Shown: positions 1-9,802 of the stretch, one piece after another
Layout: every line of letters starts with the position of its first letter
How positions within the stretch are numbered: position 1 is the first letter of the stretch
Assembly (NCBI GenBank): GCA_015179045.1
Contig: WHUZ01000275.1
Location: forward strand, 1 to 16,161
Direction: 5' to 3'
Source of the DNA: Kalaharituber pfeilii
Taxonomy: Eukaryota; Ascomycota; Pezizomycetes; Pezizales; Pezizaceae
DNA length: 16,161 bases
Notes under the pieces: generated by a model
What the model was told of the DNA's origin: nothing
What the model saw: only the letters and a program-made list of their open reading frames with translations
Database searches by the model: none
Made by a program: the position numbers and the translations under genes

Positions 1-93
1 TATAATAACTTAGATAACTATCTAGATTAACAATGGGCTACCTTGGATGTAAGGTTTACAACTGCTCTTTAGCAATAAAGGAAGGACCTCATA

Positions 94-1300
94 ATGGAAT
101 TTACTAGCCAAATCAACTTCCTTATTGCCGAATTCAACACAATGATGAATACACTTGAGACCCTAGTAAAACTGGCTCAGGCAAAAAAGTCAGATCAAAC
201 CAAAATACTCCTCTGCTACCAGCTCCTTCTGCTGCACCTTCTGGTGGTGACCTACCTTCTCCTCCAGCTACTCATGGTGGCAGTGGTGGTAGTGGCCTCC
301 CTCCTAGCAGACATTGACCTACCCTACTGAAAGATCCCTCTCTACCTCAACAAGAACCAAAAGTTCTACTCCAAGTCAACATACTAATCTTTAATATACA
401 ATGGGACAAAGTGAACAATTTTTTCCACTAGCTCCAATCATATTTCTAGATGATTGGAGCTGACAGCAATTAATTGAGACTCGATCTGCTTACCTAATAT
501 ATAGAGAGAAAAGTATCAGACTAGTAGTGAGATACCAAGGACATGATAGTGACCTAGACAGAAGCCAAAGCGCTCATTTGAGCCATATACTCTAATTTAC
601 AGAAAACTACCAAGGCTGTACAAAAACTCTAAAAGGTAAAGCATATTGGAACTATTATTGACTTCTTCATAGAGATCAATGGGCTCAATTGACTTACAAG
701 AGTACCAAATCAAGCCCTTATCGCTATCATAATACTAAACCTTAAGATTTAAGTCTAGAATCTAATGGTAGGACACTCTTGGATGATAACAAACTGGAAG
801 GAGTTCAAAGAACTCACTATTAGGATCACTGGGTATGCTACCACCATATCAGCCATATTAGCCTTGACTTACTCCACCCCTTCATGAAAAAATACCAACA
901 CCTCAACTCCTCATTCATCCTCCACTTCCCCAGTATACTATACACCCTAGAACCCAAGAAACCATGACCGCATACTACTGCAGGTCAAGTAAGACTGAAG
1001 AGCTCAGGGAGAATATAGGAAATATAGATGGAAGAGTCATGAACAAAAGGACTATTAGCTAGGATAGACATATATGGAACCCAAGGGTGACAATAAATGA
1101 AAGCAAGATGCGGGAACTACCAAGACTCTTGAAAACCAGATAGAGAGAGCCCTGCAAAACAAACAAAGATGAACTAACTGACACACCCTCTATATCACTG
1201 AGCTATACTCCGATGGTGAAGATATCAAGGAGGAACTTGAGTCAAGAAATGAGTAGGGAGCCTTGACAGCACCTTCAGCAAAGCTCCCAAACATCACCCT
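94..1300 (+). pseudogene. gag: Outer element gag, decayed
   Basis: This is the remnant of the capsid-like Gag protein, which packages retrotransposon RNA in virus-like particles. The ATG at 94 opens a short N-terminal piece of about 37 residues beginning MEFTSQINF. Near 200 the likely coding frame shifts, and the next piece is Pro/Ala/Gly-rich (PAPSAAPSGG, then GGSGGSG), a typical Gag linker. Around 408-437 a stretch reads KVNNFFH, stop, LQ, which resembles the start of the Gag core (the conserved K-L-x-x-F-L motif of fungal chromoviruses). Beyond about 460 the frame is repeatedly broken and I can follow it only in fragments. I could not find a CCHC zinc knuckle. The hydrophobic tail of the longest open frame here (to 330) is an out-of-frame artefact. 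The family call rests mainly on position upstream of pol. Confidence 0.6.
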
Positions 1301-1306
1301 CTCCTT

Positions 1307-2535
1307 GCTACTGATATTAAGTTCAAAGATCTCAATCTCAAGGTCAGAACGATTATCAATCCTGGTACCTCCGCTTCTTATATATCATTGGATTTGAGTA
1401 GGAAATTAGGTTGGAAAAAAAGGGAAAGACCTATTAAGGTTAGACAGGGTAATGGATCTTTGTTAAAAGGAGGAACTATGGTGGTTGATACTTCTTTTTT
1501 TTTTCTTACAGCTTTAGATTCTTGTGGAAATAAAATAGATAGGATTGTTTTAGATTTAGATACAAAATGTTTGGATATGGATGATAGAGAACTTCTTTTA
1601 GGATTGTCTTAGTTGTTGGAAAAAAGTTTTTCAGTTGATTGTCCTAATCGGCATTTGGTTTATAATGTTTTTGGTTTAACTATTCCTTGTACTCTTGTTA
1701 ATCTCCCTTCTATTTCTATTTTAGATTTAGATAAGGAATCTTGGGAGGAAGGAGATATACTGCTAATGATTGATGTACATAAATAGTACTTCTATTATGC
1801 TGAAGTTTTTTTCAAAGAATAGGCTTACCAATTACCTCCTCATAGATCTTGGAATCACGAAATCCTACTTAAAGACTCTAATACTAAAGTACCTAATAGT
1901 CTAATGTATAAAACACCATGGAAGGAAAATGAAGCTTTGAAATAATACTTGGAAGAGCACCTCCCTACTAGAAAGATTAGACGGTCCCAATTAGCAGCTA
2001 GTGCACCGATACTTTTTATTCAAAAAAAGGATAGATTATTATGGTTATAAGTAGATTATTGGTAGCTTAATAAGCTCACAATCCCAAACCGATACCCCCT
2101 ACCACGAATGATAGACCTTCTCGAAAAGACTTAAGAAGCCAAATAGTTTACAAAATTGAACCTTAAAAATGCCTACTACCTTATTTGTATTAAGTCTAGC
2201 AATAAATAGAAGACCACCTTCAAGACTAAGAAAGGCTTGTTCGAATGTACCATTATGCCCTTCGGACTAATTAATGCTGCTGCCTCGTTCTAAAGAATGA
2301 TGGACAAGATACTAAAGAATATCGACAAAGCAGTATGGTATATTAATAATATACTAATTTATAGGAGAAGGACCGAATGGGAACACCAAAAGATAGTGGA
2401 ACAAGTCCTAGCTAAGCTTGCTGAACATGAACTTGCCATCAACTTTATGAAGTCGGAATTCCACATCAAAGAAATAATGTTCCCAACTACCTTATCAATA
2501 GATCTGAAATCAAAATGGATCTGAAGAAACTTCGT
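1307..2535 (+). pseudogene. pol: Outer element pol: protease and reverse transcriptase, decayed
   Basis: One reading frame can be followed from 1307 to about 2475. Protease: the active-site segment reads NPGT at 1358-1369, where the family has D-S/T-G, so the catalytic Asp has become Asn. The protease-RT linker contains LPPHRSWNHEI (about 1834-1866). Reverse transcriptase: the motifs APILFIQKKD, then IPNRYPLPR, KLNLKNAYYLI, GLFECTIMPFGLINAAASF and the thumb region follow in the usual order. The catalytic Y-x-D-D box reads YINN at 2339-2350, so both metal-binding Asp residues are Asn, each explained by one G-to-A change. Stops interrupt the frame at several former Gln or Trp codons. A frameshift near 2478 moves the coding frame, which then continues with INRSEIKMDLKKLR. 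Identification as Ty3/gypsy RT is secure; activity is impossible. Confidence 0.92.
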
Positions 2536-3815
2536 ATCATTGCCAACTGGTCTATACCAATAAAGAAAAACAAGGTCTAAAAGTTCTTAGGTTTTGAGAA
2601 TTACTATTACTGATTTATCTAAAACTACAGTGCCAAAACCCAACTGCTGACCCAAGTGACCGGAAATATACCTTTCACCTGAACTAAGGTATAACAATAT
2701 TCTTTTAATGAATTAAAGGATACCTTCATGTCCTTACCAATACTCTGGCAATATGACCATACTCTACTCACAATCATGGAGACTGATGCTAGCAACTAAG
2801 CTCTTGCAGGCGTACTCTCCTAATACCATACTACTAACTATCTTAAAACTCTTCACTCTATTAACTTACACTTCAGGGTCCTTAATCTCACAGAATACAA
2901 CTATCCTATCTACAACAAGGAACTGTTTGCTATAGTTGACTGCTTCTATAAATGGCGCACCTGGTTACAAGGTATTTATGTTAACATATACACCGACTAT
3001 CATAGTCTCACCTACTTTATCTCTAAGCAAAGGCTTAACTCCTAACAAGCAAACTAGTATATCAAATTATACAAGTTTGACTTCCTTATCCACTACTGAA
3101 AAGTAGTAGATAATAGGAAGACTGATGCACTAACTAGAAGGTCTAGTGATGAACCTGCTGGACTGGAGGTACAAGTACTCAAAGATAGGGAACTTCTAAT
3201 CAATGGAGAGCCTGTCAAACAAGACTATGACCTTGATAGCATTAATGTCAATGACTGAAAGAGAAGAGAAGATGGGTTGTTGATAGTACTAGAAGAACAT
3301 AGACCAGAAGTCATGAAGCAATACTATAACTCTGATATTGCTAGTCATTAGGAAGTGCACTATACTCATAAAATAATTTTAAGGAACTTTTACTGAGATA
3401 GATAGAAGGAAAATACTCAATACTATATTGTGAGTTGTTCCCATTGCCAAAAGGCCAAAGTAGATAGACATGCATACAGAACACAACTTATCCCAATGCC
3501 TACAAGTATCAAACCTTTCGAAAAAATTGCAATAGACTTTATTAGAGAACTATCAGAGTTAGATGGCTATAATACTATTCTTGTCATTACTGACTGGTTT
3601 ACTAAAGTACAATGATATATACCAGCTAAGATGACTTGGACAGCTACAGACATCGCATCCATTTATATCAATAAGATATAGCAATACTATAGTATACCTC
3701 TTACAATTACCTCTGACCGTGGATACCAATTTGCCTCTGCATGCTGCAAAGAATTAAATAATAAGTTTGATATCAAGCTCTAACTCTCCACTGCATACCA
3801 TTCCTAGACCAATAG
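2480..3815 (+). pseudogene. pol: Outer element pol: RNase H and integrase, 5' part
   Basis: This continues pol in the frame reached after the shift near 2478. RNase H has the ETDASN motif at about 2779-2796, ALAGVLS, YNKELFAIV and a TDYHSL motif (about 2992-3009), and ends with the KTDALTRR tail typical of gypsy elements. The integrase N-terminal zinc finger follows (HYTHKIILRNFY, then CSHCQKAK at about 3436-3459). The catalytic core then has IAIDFIREL with the first Asp (about 3526-3552), DWFTK, and TSDRGYQF with the second Asp (about 3712-3735), followed by LSTAYHS. Two Trp codons in the finger are now stops, as are several Gln codons. The frame ends at the AATAG target site, where the inner element begins. 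The remainder resumes at 9803. Confidence 0.92.
3811..3815. repeat. Target-site duplication AATAG, left copy
   Basis: Five bases AATAG lie directly before the TGTTA start of the inner 5' LTR. The same five bases follow the TAACA end of the inner 3' LTR at 9798-9802. A 5-bp duplication is what Ty3/gypsy integrases make on insertion. Confidence 0.95.
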
Positions 3816-4525
3816 TGTTACAGCTAAGTTGGAAACTTGCCTACCACTGTGGCAAGGGGCAAGAGTTCTACTACTAATTAGCTGCTATGGCTAAAGGTGA
3901 AGACTTACCTACCAAGAGGAAAATACTGACCCTACAATCGAACATAAGACTAATACTGATTGAGTGGACTAATCACCCATTAGGCTTGGCTGTTGATTCT
4001 CGCATCATTTAGATAGGGCAGTACTATGGAAGAGTGTGTTATCTAGAATGCAGCTTAATGTATACACTTGAGTTACGGAAGCTTTATTTATATACATATA
4101 TGCATTAGTACATTCGTTATCTTTGTCTCGTACTATTTTTGCATGTTTTCATTATGTGTGCCTATGACCACTGGTATTGGTATTGATAAGGAATTGCCAC
4201 ATTGCCAGCCAATTCTTCATTTGTTGACCCCTTATGTATGGCTGCACTAAAGTCTATATAAGTGCCTGCTGGCAATAGCATAGTTAGAAGAATCAAGACA
4301 CTAGTGGTGTCCTAAGTTTCTCTATAACTCTGAACGTATCATTCCCTTAATACGCTCATGAATTGCTCTGCTCCGCTGCGTGCTCCCTGCCGAGTAGCTG
4401 CCCTTCTGGTCTGCCATATTCACACTTCAGTAGTCATTCCAGCACCGCTGTATTCACCCCACCATAGCCATAACATCTGGTCCCTTCTAGTGCCCATTGG
4501 AGCCGAGCCCCTCACACCTGTAACA
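3816..4525 (+). repeat. 5' LTR of inner element
   Basis: The LTR starts TGTTACAGCTAAG and ends CACACCTGTAACA. It aligns along its whole length with 9089-9797. By eye roughly one site in eight to ten differs, and most differences are transitions. It contains the TATA box at 4255-4262 and the block AGACACTAG about 40 bp downstream that is also present in the outer LTR. The RNA start is expected between these two marks, but this is inferred. Confidence 0.93.
4255..4262 (+). promoter_or_regulatory. TATA box in inner 5' LTR
   Basis: TATATAAG lies in the context GTCTATATAAG, 439 bp into the LTR. The same box at the matching position is kept in the inner 3' LTR (9528-9535) and in the related outer 3' LTR (11217-11224), which supports a role as the core promoter of the element RNA. 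Confidence 0.7.
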
Positions 4526-4564
4526 TTACACCGCTCCTCTTTCACCTACCACCCTACCTCCACA

Positions 4565-6195
4565 ATGTCGGTACCAGAAGGCTCATCCGCTGCCTCCTCT
4601 TTCTCAAAGACCTCTTCCCATAGATGTCACCAACCTCCGTGATGAGCAAGCATTTCAAGGTAATGTATCTACTCTTCTCTTTTAGAGCCAGCAAGAACTG
4701 CAAAATATAATAACTCACGTTACCGAGCTATCAGCAAATATGCATGATCAAGTATTGTAGCAGCTAGTATTCCAGCCAGTATTGACTCCGCAACGATGAC
4801 AGCCAGCGCACCTTCCTTGGCCTACTCAGGTCCGAAAGGCTCTCCTTCAAAGTATTCTCTCCACCGAGTACTGATAGTGTAGTTTCCTCCATAACTTGCA
4901 AATTTTCCTTGACCTGAATCGGCAAATTACATGACCTACTAAAACCTGATCCCAGAGGACCTCCTCTGTTGGGTATTGATGGTGTGGGTACTCCTCCTCC
5001 TCATGCCCTGTCTTGCAGTTCTCGTCGAGTATGAGACCTTATGCCTCTTCGTTTTTTCCTATAAGTCAAGCACTGCCGTGGGACCTTTCTCTCCTCCTCC
5101 GCCTTCTCGTTATCCCCATGAGTCAGTTATTGCTATAGGACCTCCCTCCTTCTCATATCTCTCTTAGCGGCTCCCGCTGAGCCTGAGATTCGATGCCTCC
5201 TCCTCCGTCAGTTGATGCTATAGGGGCGACCTCCACCTCCTGCAAAAATTTCCCCCTCTAGAAAAGTTTGATGGAGATGAAAAAAAGCTTGACAATTTTC
5301 TTTCCTAGTCTAACAATGGACTGGGAGTTCGTGAATCACTGCCAACAATAAAACCTCTCACTTGAAGGGCCATGCCCTCACATTTTCTGTCGGAACCCCT
5401 TAGCGTTATATGCCACAGCTCTCACCCTACTACGTATGACCTTCCAGGACTCCTCAGCCATCACTGAGGCTGCTTGAAACATTCGGACGCAAGCAGTAGA
5501 GTAGGATGTAGGATTTCTTAATTGAGATCGATGAGTTCAAGGACGTGGCAAAGACTCCTGACCCTGTCCTCATTTCCGATGTCTCCACCAGTATTCGGAA
5601 GATGTCTAGAATCTTCTATCGGGTTATTTTGAGTATCGAAGTAACTAGAACTAATGGAAGTTTCCATTGCCAACGCCCTAGGAAAGCCTGGGGATAAGCA
5701 CTTTACTCTCTCCACTACTAAGACAAACATCACCTCCGTCAGCAGCAGCTCTACAATACAGCCACCTCCACCTCTGAAGAACAAAAAGAGTGATGACATA
5801 CCTGAAGAACTGATTTAAAAGAAAGGCAACTAATATATCAGATACAAAATTACATCATACTGCCAAAAGAAGTGGTGGAAACCCAACCGAAGCCAAAGAA
5901 GGAAGATAAAAGGGAAGTAAAACGCCCTAGAGTTATGAATCTACTCTTTCGACTAGCCCAAGAAGACAAAGACAGACTCTGGCCACCTCATAGGCTGTCG
6001 ACGGATGTGAAAGAATTACTGAACTGTCTAACTTGGAGTGGATGGGGACCCTGCTCAGCATGTAGGACTTCCTGTCATAGTAACCTTCTCAGTTGCGAGG
6101 TAAAATTCCAAACTGAGAAGACCGTTAGAGCTATTGTGGACCGTGTGGCCCCTGCACTGATTGTTTCCTTTGCAGGCTGGGTAAGGAGTTGAAGA
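4565..6195 (+). pseudogene. gag: Inner element gag, decayed
   Basis: The likely start is the ATG at 4565 (MSVPEGSSAASSF), 40 bp after the LTR. The frame must shift near 4625, after which TNLRDEQAFQGNVSTLLF and a long helical stretch (QELQNIITHVTELSANMHDQ) follow with stops at former Gln or Arg codons. The segment at about 5254-5308 reads FDGDEKKLDNFLS and matches the conserved start of the Gag core in fungal gypsy elements. Around 5872-6192 a 106-codon open frame contains C-x2-C-x4-H-x5-C (CSACRTSCHSNLLSC, about 6055-6099). This resembles the CCHC nucleic-acid-binding knuckle but has one residue too many before the last Cys, so I treat it as possible only. An upstream ATG at 4358 inside the LTR is in frame with 4565; see the findings. 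Confidence 0.7.
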
Positions 6196-6199
6196 TGAG

Positions 6200-7560
6200 G
6201 TCACGAAGTAAGACCTCCAATGATCAAGATTCTTATGAGTCTTTTGTTTTCATTTTCATTTTCACTTTCATTGTCGTTTTCTGGCATCCCGATTCCTGAT
6301 TCTATTTCCTCCGCTTTAGATTATATGCCTTCTATTAGTGTTCCAGGAAAATCTGATAAGGTATTTATTAATTTTATGTCGTTTTCTATTCTAAACTCCC
6401 GCCAGACATTTACGGAATCTGTTTTTGATTTTGATACTGAAGTTATGGATATCTGCAGATGCATTATTAATTGTATCTGAGTCAATAGCATCCCAGAAAA
6501 AACAATTAAGGAATTTGTTTCAATTTTGATGCCGAAGCTATGGATATTGGCAAATGCATTATTGTATAGCATGTTTGATAGTACTTGCACTCACGATTGA
6601 GTTGCTTTCAGTTTTTCTGATGATCTCCTTGAAAAGGGTAATATTTCATTGATTAATGCATGCGAGCACTAGTACTCGTGATATGTTAATGTTTTTTTCT
6701 GAGGAATAGGTACTCTGCTTACCTCCTCACCAAAGCTGGGATTATGTAATCACTTTCGAAAATTTATGTGCAAAGTCTCCTTATGGTCCAGTGTACCTGG
6801 GAAGAAGATAAGGCTCTTTAAAGGTATATCGTCGAACACCTACCAGCAGGGAAGATATGAAGGTTAAGGTCGAAAAGCAGCTTCACTGATTTTTTTGGAA
6901 GATAGATAGGTCCCTCCGACTATGCATTAATTGTAAGGGTACTAAGTAAACTCACCATTTCGAACAAACACCTGTTGCCCTTAATGTTGGAACTCCTCAA
7001 AGAAGACCCAAAGTGGTAAATGGTTTATCAAACTCGATCTCGATAACAGCTACAACCTTATGCAGATTAAGTCAAGCGATGAATGGCAGCTATCAAATAT
7101 AGCCAATGGCTTATTCGAAGTACCCAGTCATATTTCTCGGACTCATCATACTTGCTTCCTTTGAAAAGATGATAGATAAGATCCCCACTTGCATCGGTAG
7201 AGTTGTTTGGTACCTGGACTCTTAATCTATGAAAGCAAGTCCAAATAAGATCATAAAAGGATAGTGGAAAAGTGCTTACCAAGATTGAGCAAACATGGGC
7301 TTACGGTGTGAGTTCTATGTGCACAAAACCATGTTTCTTAGTTATTTTATTATTAGTCTCGAGATTAAGATGCATCCGTTAAAACTCTCTACTATTCGCG
7401 ACTGGCCACAGCCGATAAAAGAAGGTGCAAGCCTTTTTAGGCTTTGCAAACTGCTGTCGCCGATTCATCCTCAACTGCTACCGCTGACTTATTTTACTCC
7501 GCTACAACCCGACTGCTTACAAGCCTTGACTGGAGACATACCCTTTATTTAGGAGGGGCA
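6200..7560 (+). pseudogene. pol: Inner element pol: protease remnant and reverse transcriptase
   Basis: The protease part (about 6200-6700) is recognisable only by its place and by similarity near its end to the outer element (NVFFSEE, then LPPHQSWDYVI at about 6731-6763). No D-S/T-G active site was found. Reverse transcriptase: WFIKLDLDNSYNLMQIK starts at 7021 and continues to GLFEVPS. Next come ASFEKMIDKI and VVWYLD at about 7203-7220, where the catalytic YLDD has lost one Asp and the frame shifts. Downstream, LLIYESKSK and CEFYVHKTMF with EIKMHPLKLSTIRDWPQP (to about 7412) match the RT thumb and connection region. Several frameshifts and stops make it non-functional. Confidence 0.85.
6385..6567 (+). 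repeat. Divergent direct duplication of about 96 bp in inner pol
   Basis: The segment 6413-6476 (GGAATCTG ... GATGCATTATTAATTGTAT) recurs at 6509-6567 (GGAATTTG ... AATGCATTATTGTAT) with an offset of 96 bp. Shared landmarks in order are GGAAT, TTTTGAT, GAAG, TATGGATAT and TGCATTATT. The similarity extends weakly leftward to about 6385 and 6482. It looks like an old tandem duplication within the protease-RT spacer. Confidence 0.65.
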
Positions 7561-8765
7561 GAGCAGCAAGCTGCTTTTATAGAACTTCAAGACAAGTTTA
7601 TCAGTGCCCCCATACTGTGACAGTTCGATCGATCTCTGCTGACGAGTATGAAACTGACTGCTCAGACCAGGCACTCGCTAGCGTCTTGAGCTTAAGAATG
7701 ACGTTACTACCCTTCACTCCTGTGAGTACCACTCCCAAATACTGACCCCTACCAAACGAAACTACCTCTATCTACGATAATGAACTCTTGGCAATCCTTG
7801 ATTGTACAAATAGAGTATAGAGCTATTAGGAGTTAAGTTCACTGTCTTCACTAACCACCATGCACTTCATCACCAAATAATGCCTCAACAACTAGCAATC
7901 CAACTGGAGTCAGAAACTCTCTGAATTCAATTATGTCAGTCTAACGGCAAAGCGGACGCTCTCTCTCAAACTGGTGAAGTGCAAGATATATGGACTGATA
8001 TCCCTGGAGTCAATAGTGATGAATAGGTAAGGAATAATGATAGGTCCTAGGTACTCGAACCAGTATTGACTGGAAGTAATAGTGATGATACCACGACAGC
8101 AACATGGCTTCACAATAGGGTATGAATCAGACTCCTCTCTTCGAACTTCTACTGGGACGGCTGGAAAGACTAAGTAGTCGATTATGTCACTAGTTGTGCA
8201 GCCTGCTTGAAGGCCAAAGCTGACTGACATCTGAGCCAAACTAGACTTATGCCAATGCCTACTAGTAGGAAGCCTTGGGAGGAGATAGCTATGGACTTTG
8301 TTGGAGAACTACTAAGGGCTTTAATGCTATTTCAGTTGTCACAAACTAGTTCACCAAAATGCAGTGCTGAACTATACACTGGTAAAAAACACTTTGACAA
8401 CTTTAGATGTCGCCAACGCCTTCAATGACGTCTTCAGGCAATTTGATCTACCTCACTATATCATCTCTGAACGTAGACCACAATTCACCTCAGCTCTTTG
8501 AAAAGATATTACAGAACTTCAACTCTGTACCACTTACTACCCCCAGACTGACAGAGTCTCTGACATGCAATGTCTGGTATTGCAGAGAGTGTGTAATATA
8601 CACTCTCAAATAGTATCTCCATATCTTCCATGACTGAACTATGGCAGAGATGATGAGACTTGGGAAACAGTTGAGAATCTTCGTAGATTATTAGAATCTG
8701 TCAGAGAGTTCCACGATCAATATACGAGGAAGCCTTTGAGACTCTACGGTCCACTAAAGTATTGA
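7561..8765 (+). pseudogene. pol: Inner element pol: RNase H, integrase, chromodomain end
   Basis: RNase H remnants include VFTNHHALHH (about 7849-7878; the catalytic-type Asp of TDHH is Asn here) and NGKADALSQTG (7942-7975). The integrase zinc-finger half reads YWDGWKD, stop, VVDYVTSCAACLKAK (about 8150-8218), followed by PWEEIAMDFVGELL (8274-8315) carrying the first catalytic Asp. PQFTSAL lies at about 8478-8498, and TTYYPQTD ends at 8552. The frame then runs almost directly into NYGRDDETWETVENLRRLLE (about 8637-8696), which is the second half of a chromodomain, and stops at the TGA at 8763-8765. The catalytic Glu region, the integrase C-terminal domain and the chromodomain start are missing compared with the outer element. 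Multiple stops and frameshifts are present. Confidence 0.87.
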
Positions 8766-9074
8766 TGGCTCATGGGACAGAGCATCTTACACAAATGGGA
8801 ATTCTATGCAGCCATGCTACTTGGATAGTTTGTTGACGTGAGTACTTTTTCCTTACAAAGACTTTTTCCTACTGGGTTTTGTCTTCGAGAAGGTTTTTAA
8901 CGGCTCACTGATGATGAGTGAAAGACATATCAGTCTCACTATCGGCCATAAGCAACTGCAGTTCAGCTCGTATGTTACCTCACGTATAAGATATGCCGAT
9001 AGCCAAAGTATGAGATCCACAATCCTAATTAGTTCGGTTTTCTATTGGTAATTGTTACTCGGGATGAGTACCCT
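8766..9074 (+). other. 3' untranslated region of inner element
   Basis: About 310 bp lie between the pol stop and the polypurine tract, with no reading frame or motif that I can recognise. The length and place fit the 3' untranslated region of the retrotransposon. Confidence 0.6.
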
Positions 9075-9088
9075 AAATAGGGAGGTAA
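9075..9088 (+). promoter_or_regulatory. Polypurine tract of inner element
   Basis: AAATAGGGAGGTAA directly precedes the 3' LTR. In LTR retrotransposons this purine run survives RNase H and primes plus-strand DNA. The outer element has the matching tract just before its 3' LTR at 10793-10806. Confidence 0.7.
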
Positions 9089-9797
9089 TATTATGACTAA
9101 GGTGGAAACTTGCCTACCACTATGGCAAGGGGTAAGGGTTCTACTACTAATTAGCTGCCATGGCTAAAGGTGAAGACTTACCTGCCAAGGGGAAAATGCT
9201 GATCTTGTAATTGAACATAAGACCAATGCTAATTGACCAGACTGATCACCGGTTAGGCTTGGCTGTTGATTCTCGCATCGTTTAGATAGGGCAGTACTAT
9301 GGAAGGGTGTGTCATCTGGAATGTAGCTTAATGCATACACTCGAGTTACGGAAGCTTTATTTATATATGCACATGCATTAGTATATTCGTTATCTTTGTC
9401 CTGTACTATTTTTGTATGTTTTCGTTACATGTGCCTATTACCACCAGTATTGGCATTGATAAGGAATCGCTGCATTGCCAGCCAATTATTTATTTATTGA
9501 CCCCTCATGTATGGCTGCGCTGAAGTCTATATAAGCGCCTGCTGGCGATAGCATAGTTAGAAAAATCAAGACACTAGCAATGTCCTAAGTTTCTCTATAA
9601 CTCTGAACCTATCGTTCCTTCAATATGCCCATGAATCGCTCAGCTCCACTGTGTGCTCCCTGCCTTGTAGCTGCTCTTCTGGTACGCCATATTCATACTT
9701 CAGTAGTCATTCTGGCACCGCCGTATTCACCTGACTATAGCCATAACATCCGGTCCCTTCCAGCGCCTACTAGAGCCAAGCCCTCATGCCCATAACA
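9089..9797 (+). repeat. 3' LTR of inner element
   Basis: This aligns end to end with 3816-4525. Its left end reads TATTATGACTAAG where the 5' copy has TGTTACAGCTAAG, so the terminal TG has become TA by a G-to-A change. The right end CCCATAACA is intact and abuts the AATAG duplication. The TATA box is at 9528-9535. Confidence 0.93.
9528..9535 (+). promoter_or_regulatory. TATA box in inner 3' LTR
   Basis: TATATAAG is at the position matching the 5' LTR box. In this copy it would drive transcription rightward out of the element into the remaining outer integrase, if active at all. Confidence 0.6.
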
Positions 9798-9802
9798 AAT
9801 AG
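9798..9802. repeat. Target-site duplication AATAG, right copy
   Basis: AATAG directly follows the TAACA end of the inner 3' LTR and matches 3811-3815. Confidence 0.95.

Larger units (their letters stand above)
3816..9797 (+). mobile_element. Inner Ty3/gypsy chromovirus inserted into outer integrase
   Basis: This 5982-bp LTR retrotransposon is nested in the outer element in the same orientation. It has two LTRs of 710 and 709 bp, TGTTA at the left end, TAACA at the right end, and AATAG target duplications. Internally it carries remnants of gag, protease, RT, RNase H, integrase and the second half of a chromodomain, all broken by stops and frameshifts. It is related to the outer element: their LTRs share a block around the TATA box and the AGACACTAG motif, and their proteins align. 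About 570 nt present in the outer element between the integrase core and the chromodomain are missing here, so the copy is internally deleted as well as mutated. No TGG-type tRNA primer-binding site is seen after the 5' LTR. Confidence 0.95.

Noticed and set aside
94..330. A 78-codon open frame with a strongly hydrophobic second half that could be read as a membrane protein.
   Set aside because: The alternative frame over the same DNA gives a Pro/Ala/Gly-rich linker followed by Gag-like sequence. The hydrophobic Leu/Val run is an out-of-frame reading; only the first about 37 residues fit Gag.
5518..5799. A 93-codon open frame on the minus strand.
   Set aside because: It lies antisense to gag of the inner element, has a low-complexity Gly/Phe/Leu start, and nothing around it supports a minus-strand gene.
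6321..6590. An 89-codon minus-strand frame over the inner protease region.
   Set aside because: It is antisense to pol and overlaps the divergent 96-bp duplication. It is a shadow of the plus-strand gene.
7931..8239. A 102-codon minus-strand frame.
   Set aside because: The plus strand here encodes recognisable RNase H end and integrase zinc-finger motifs of the inner element.
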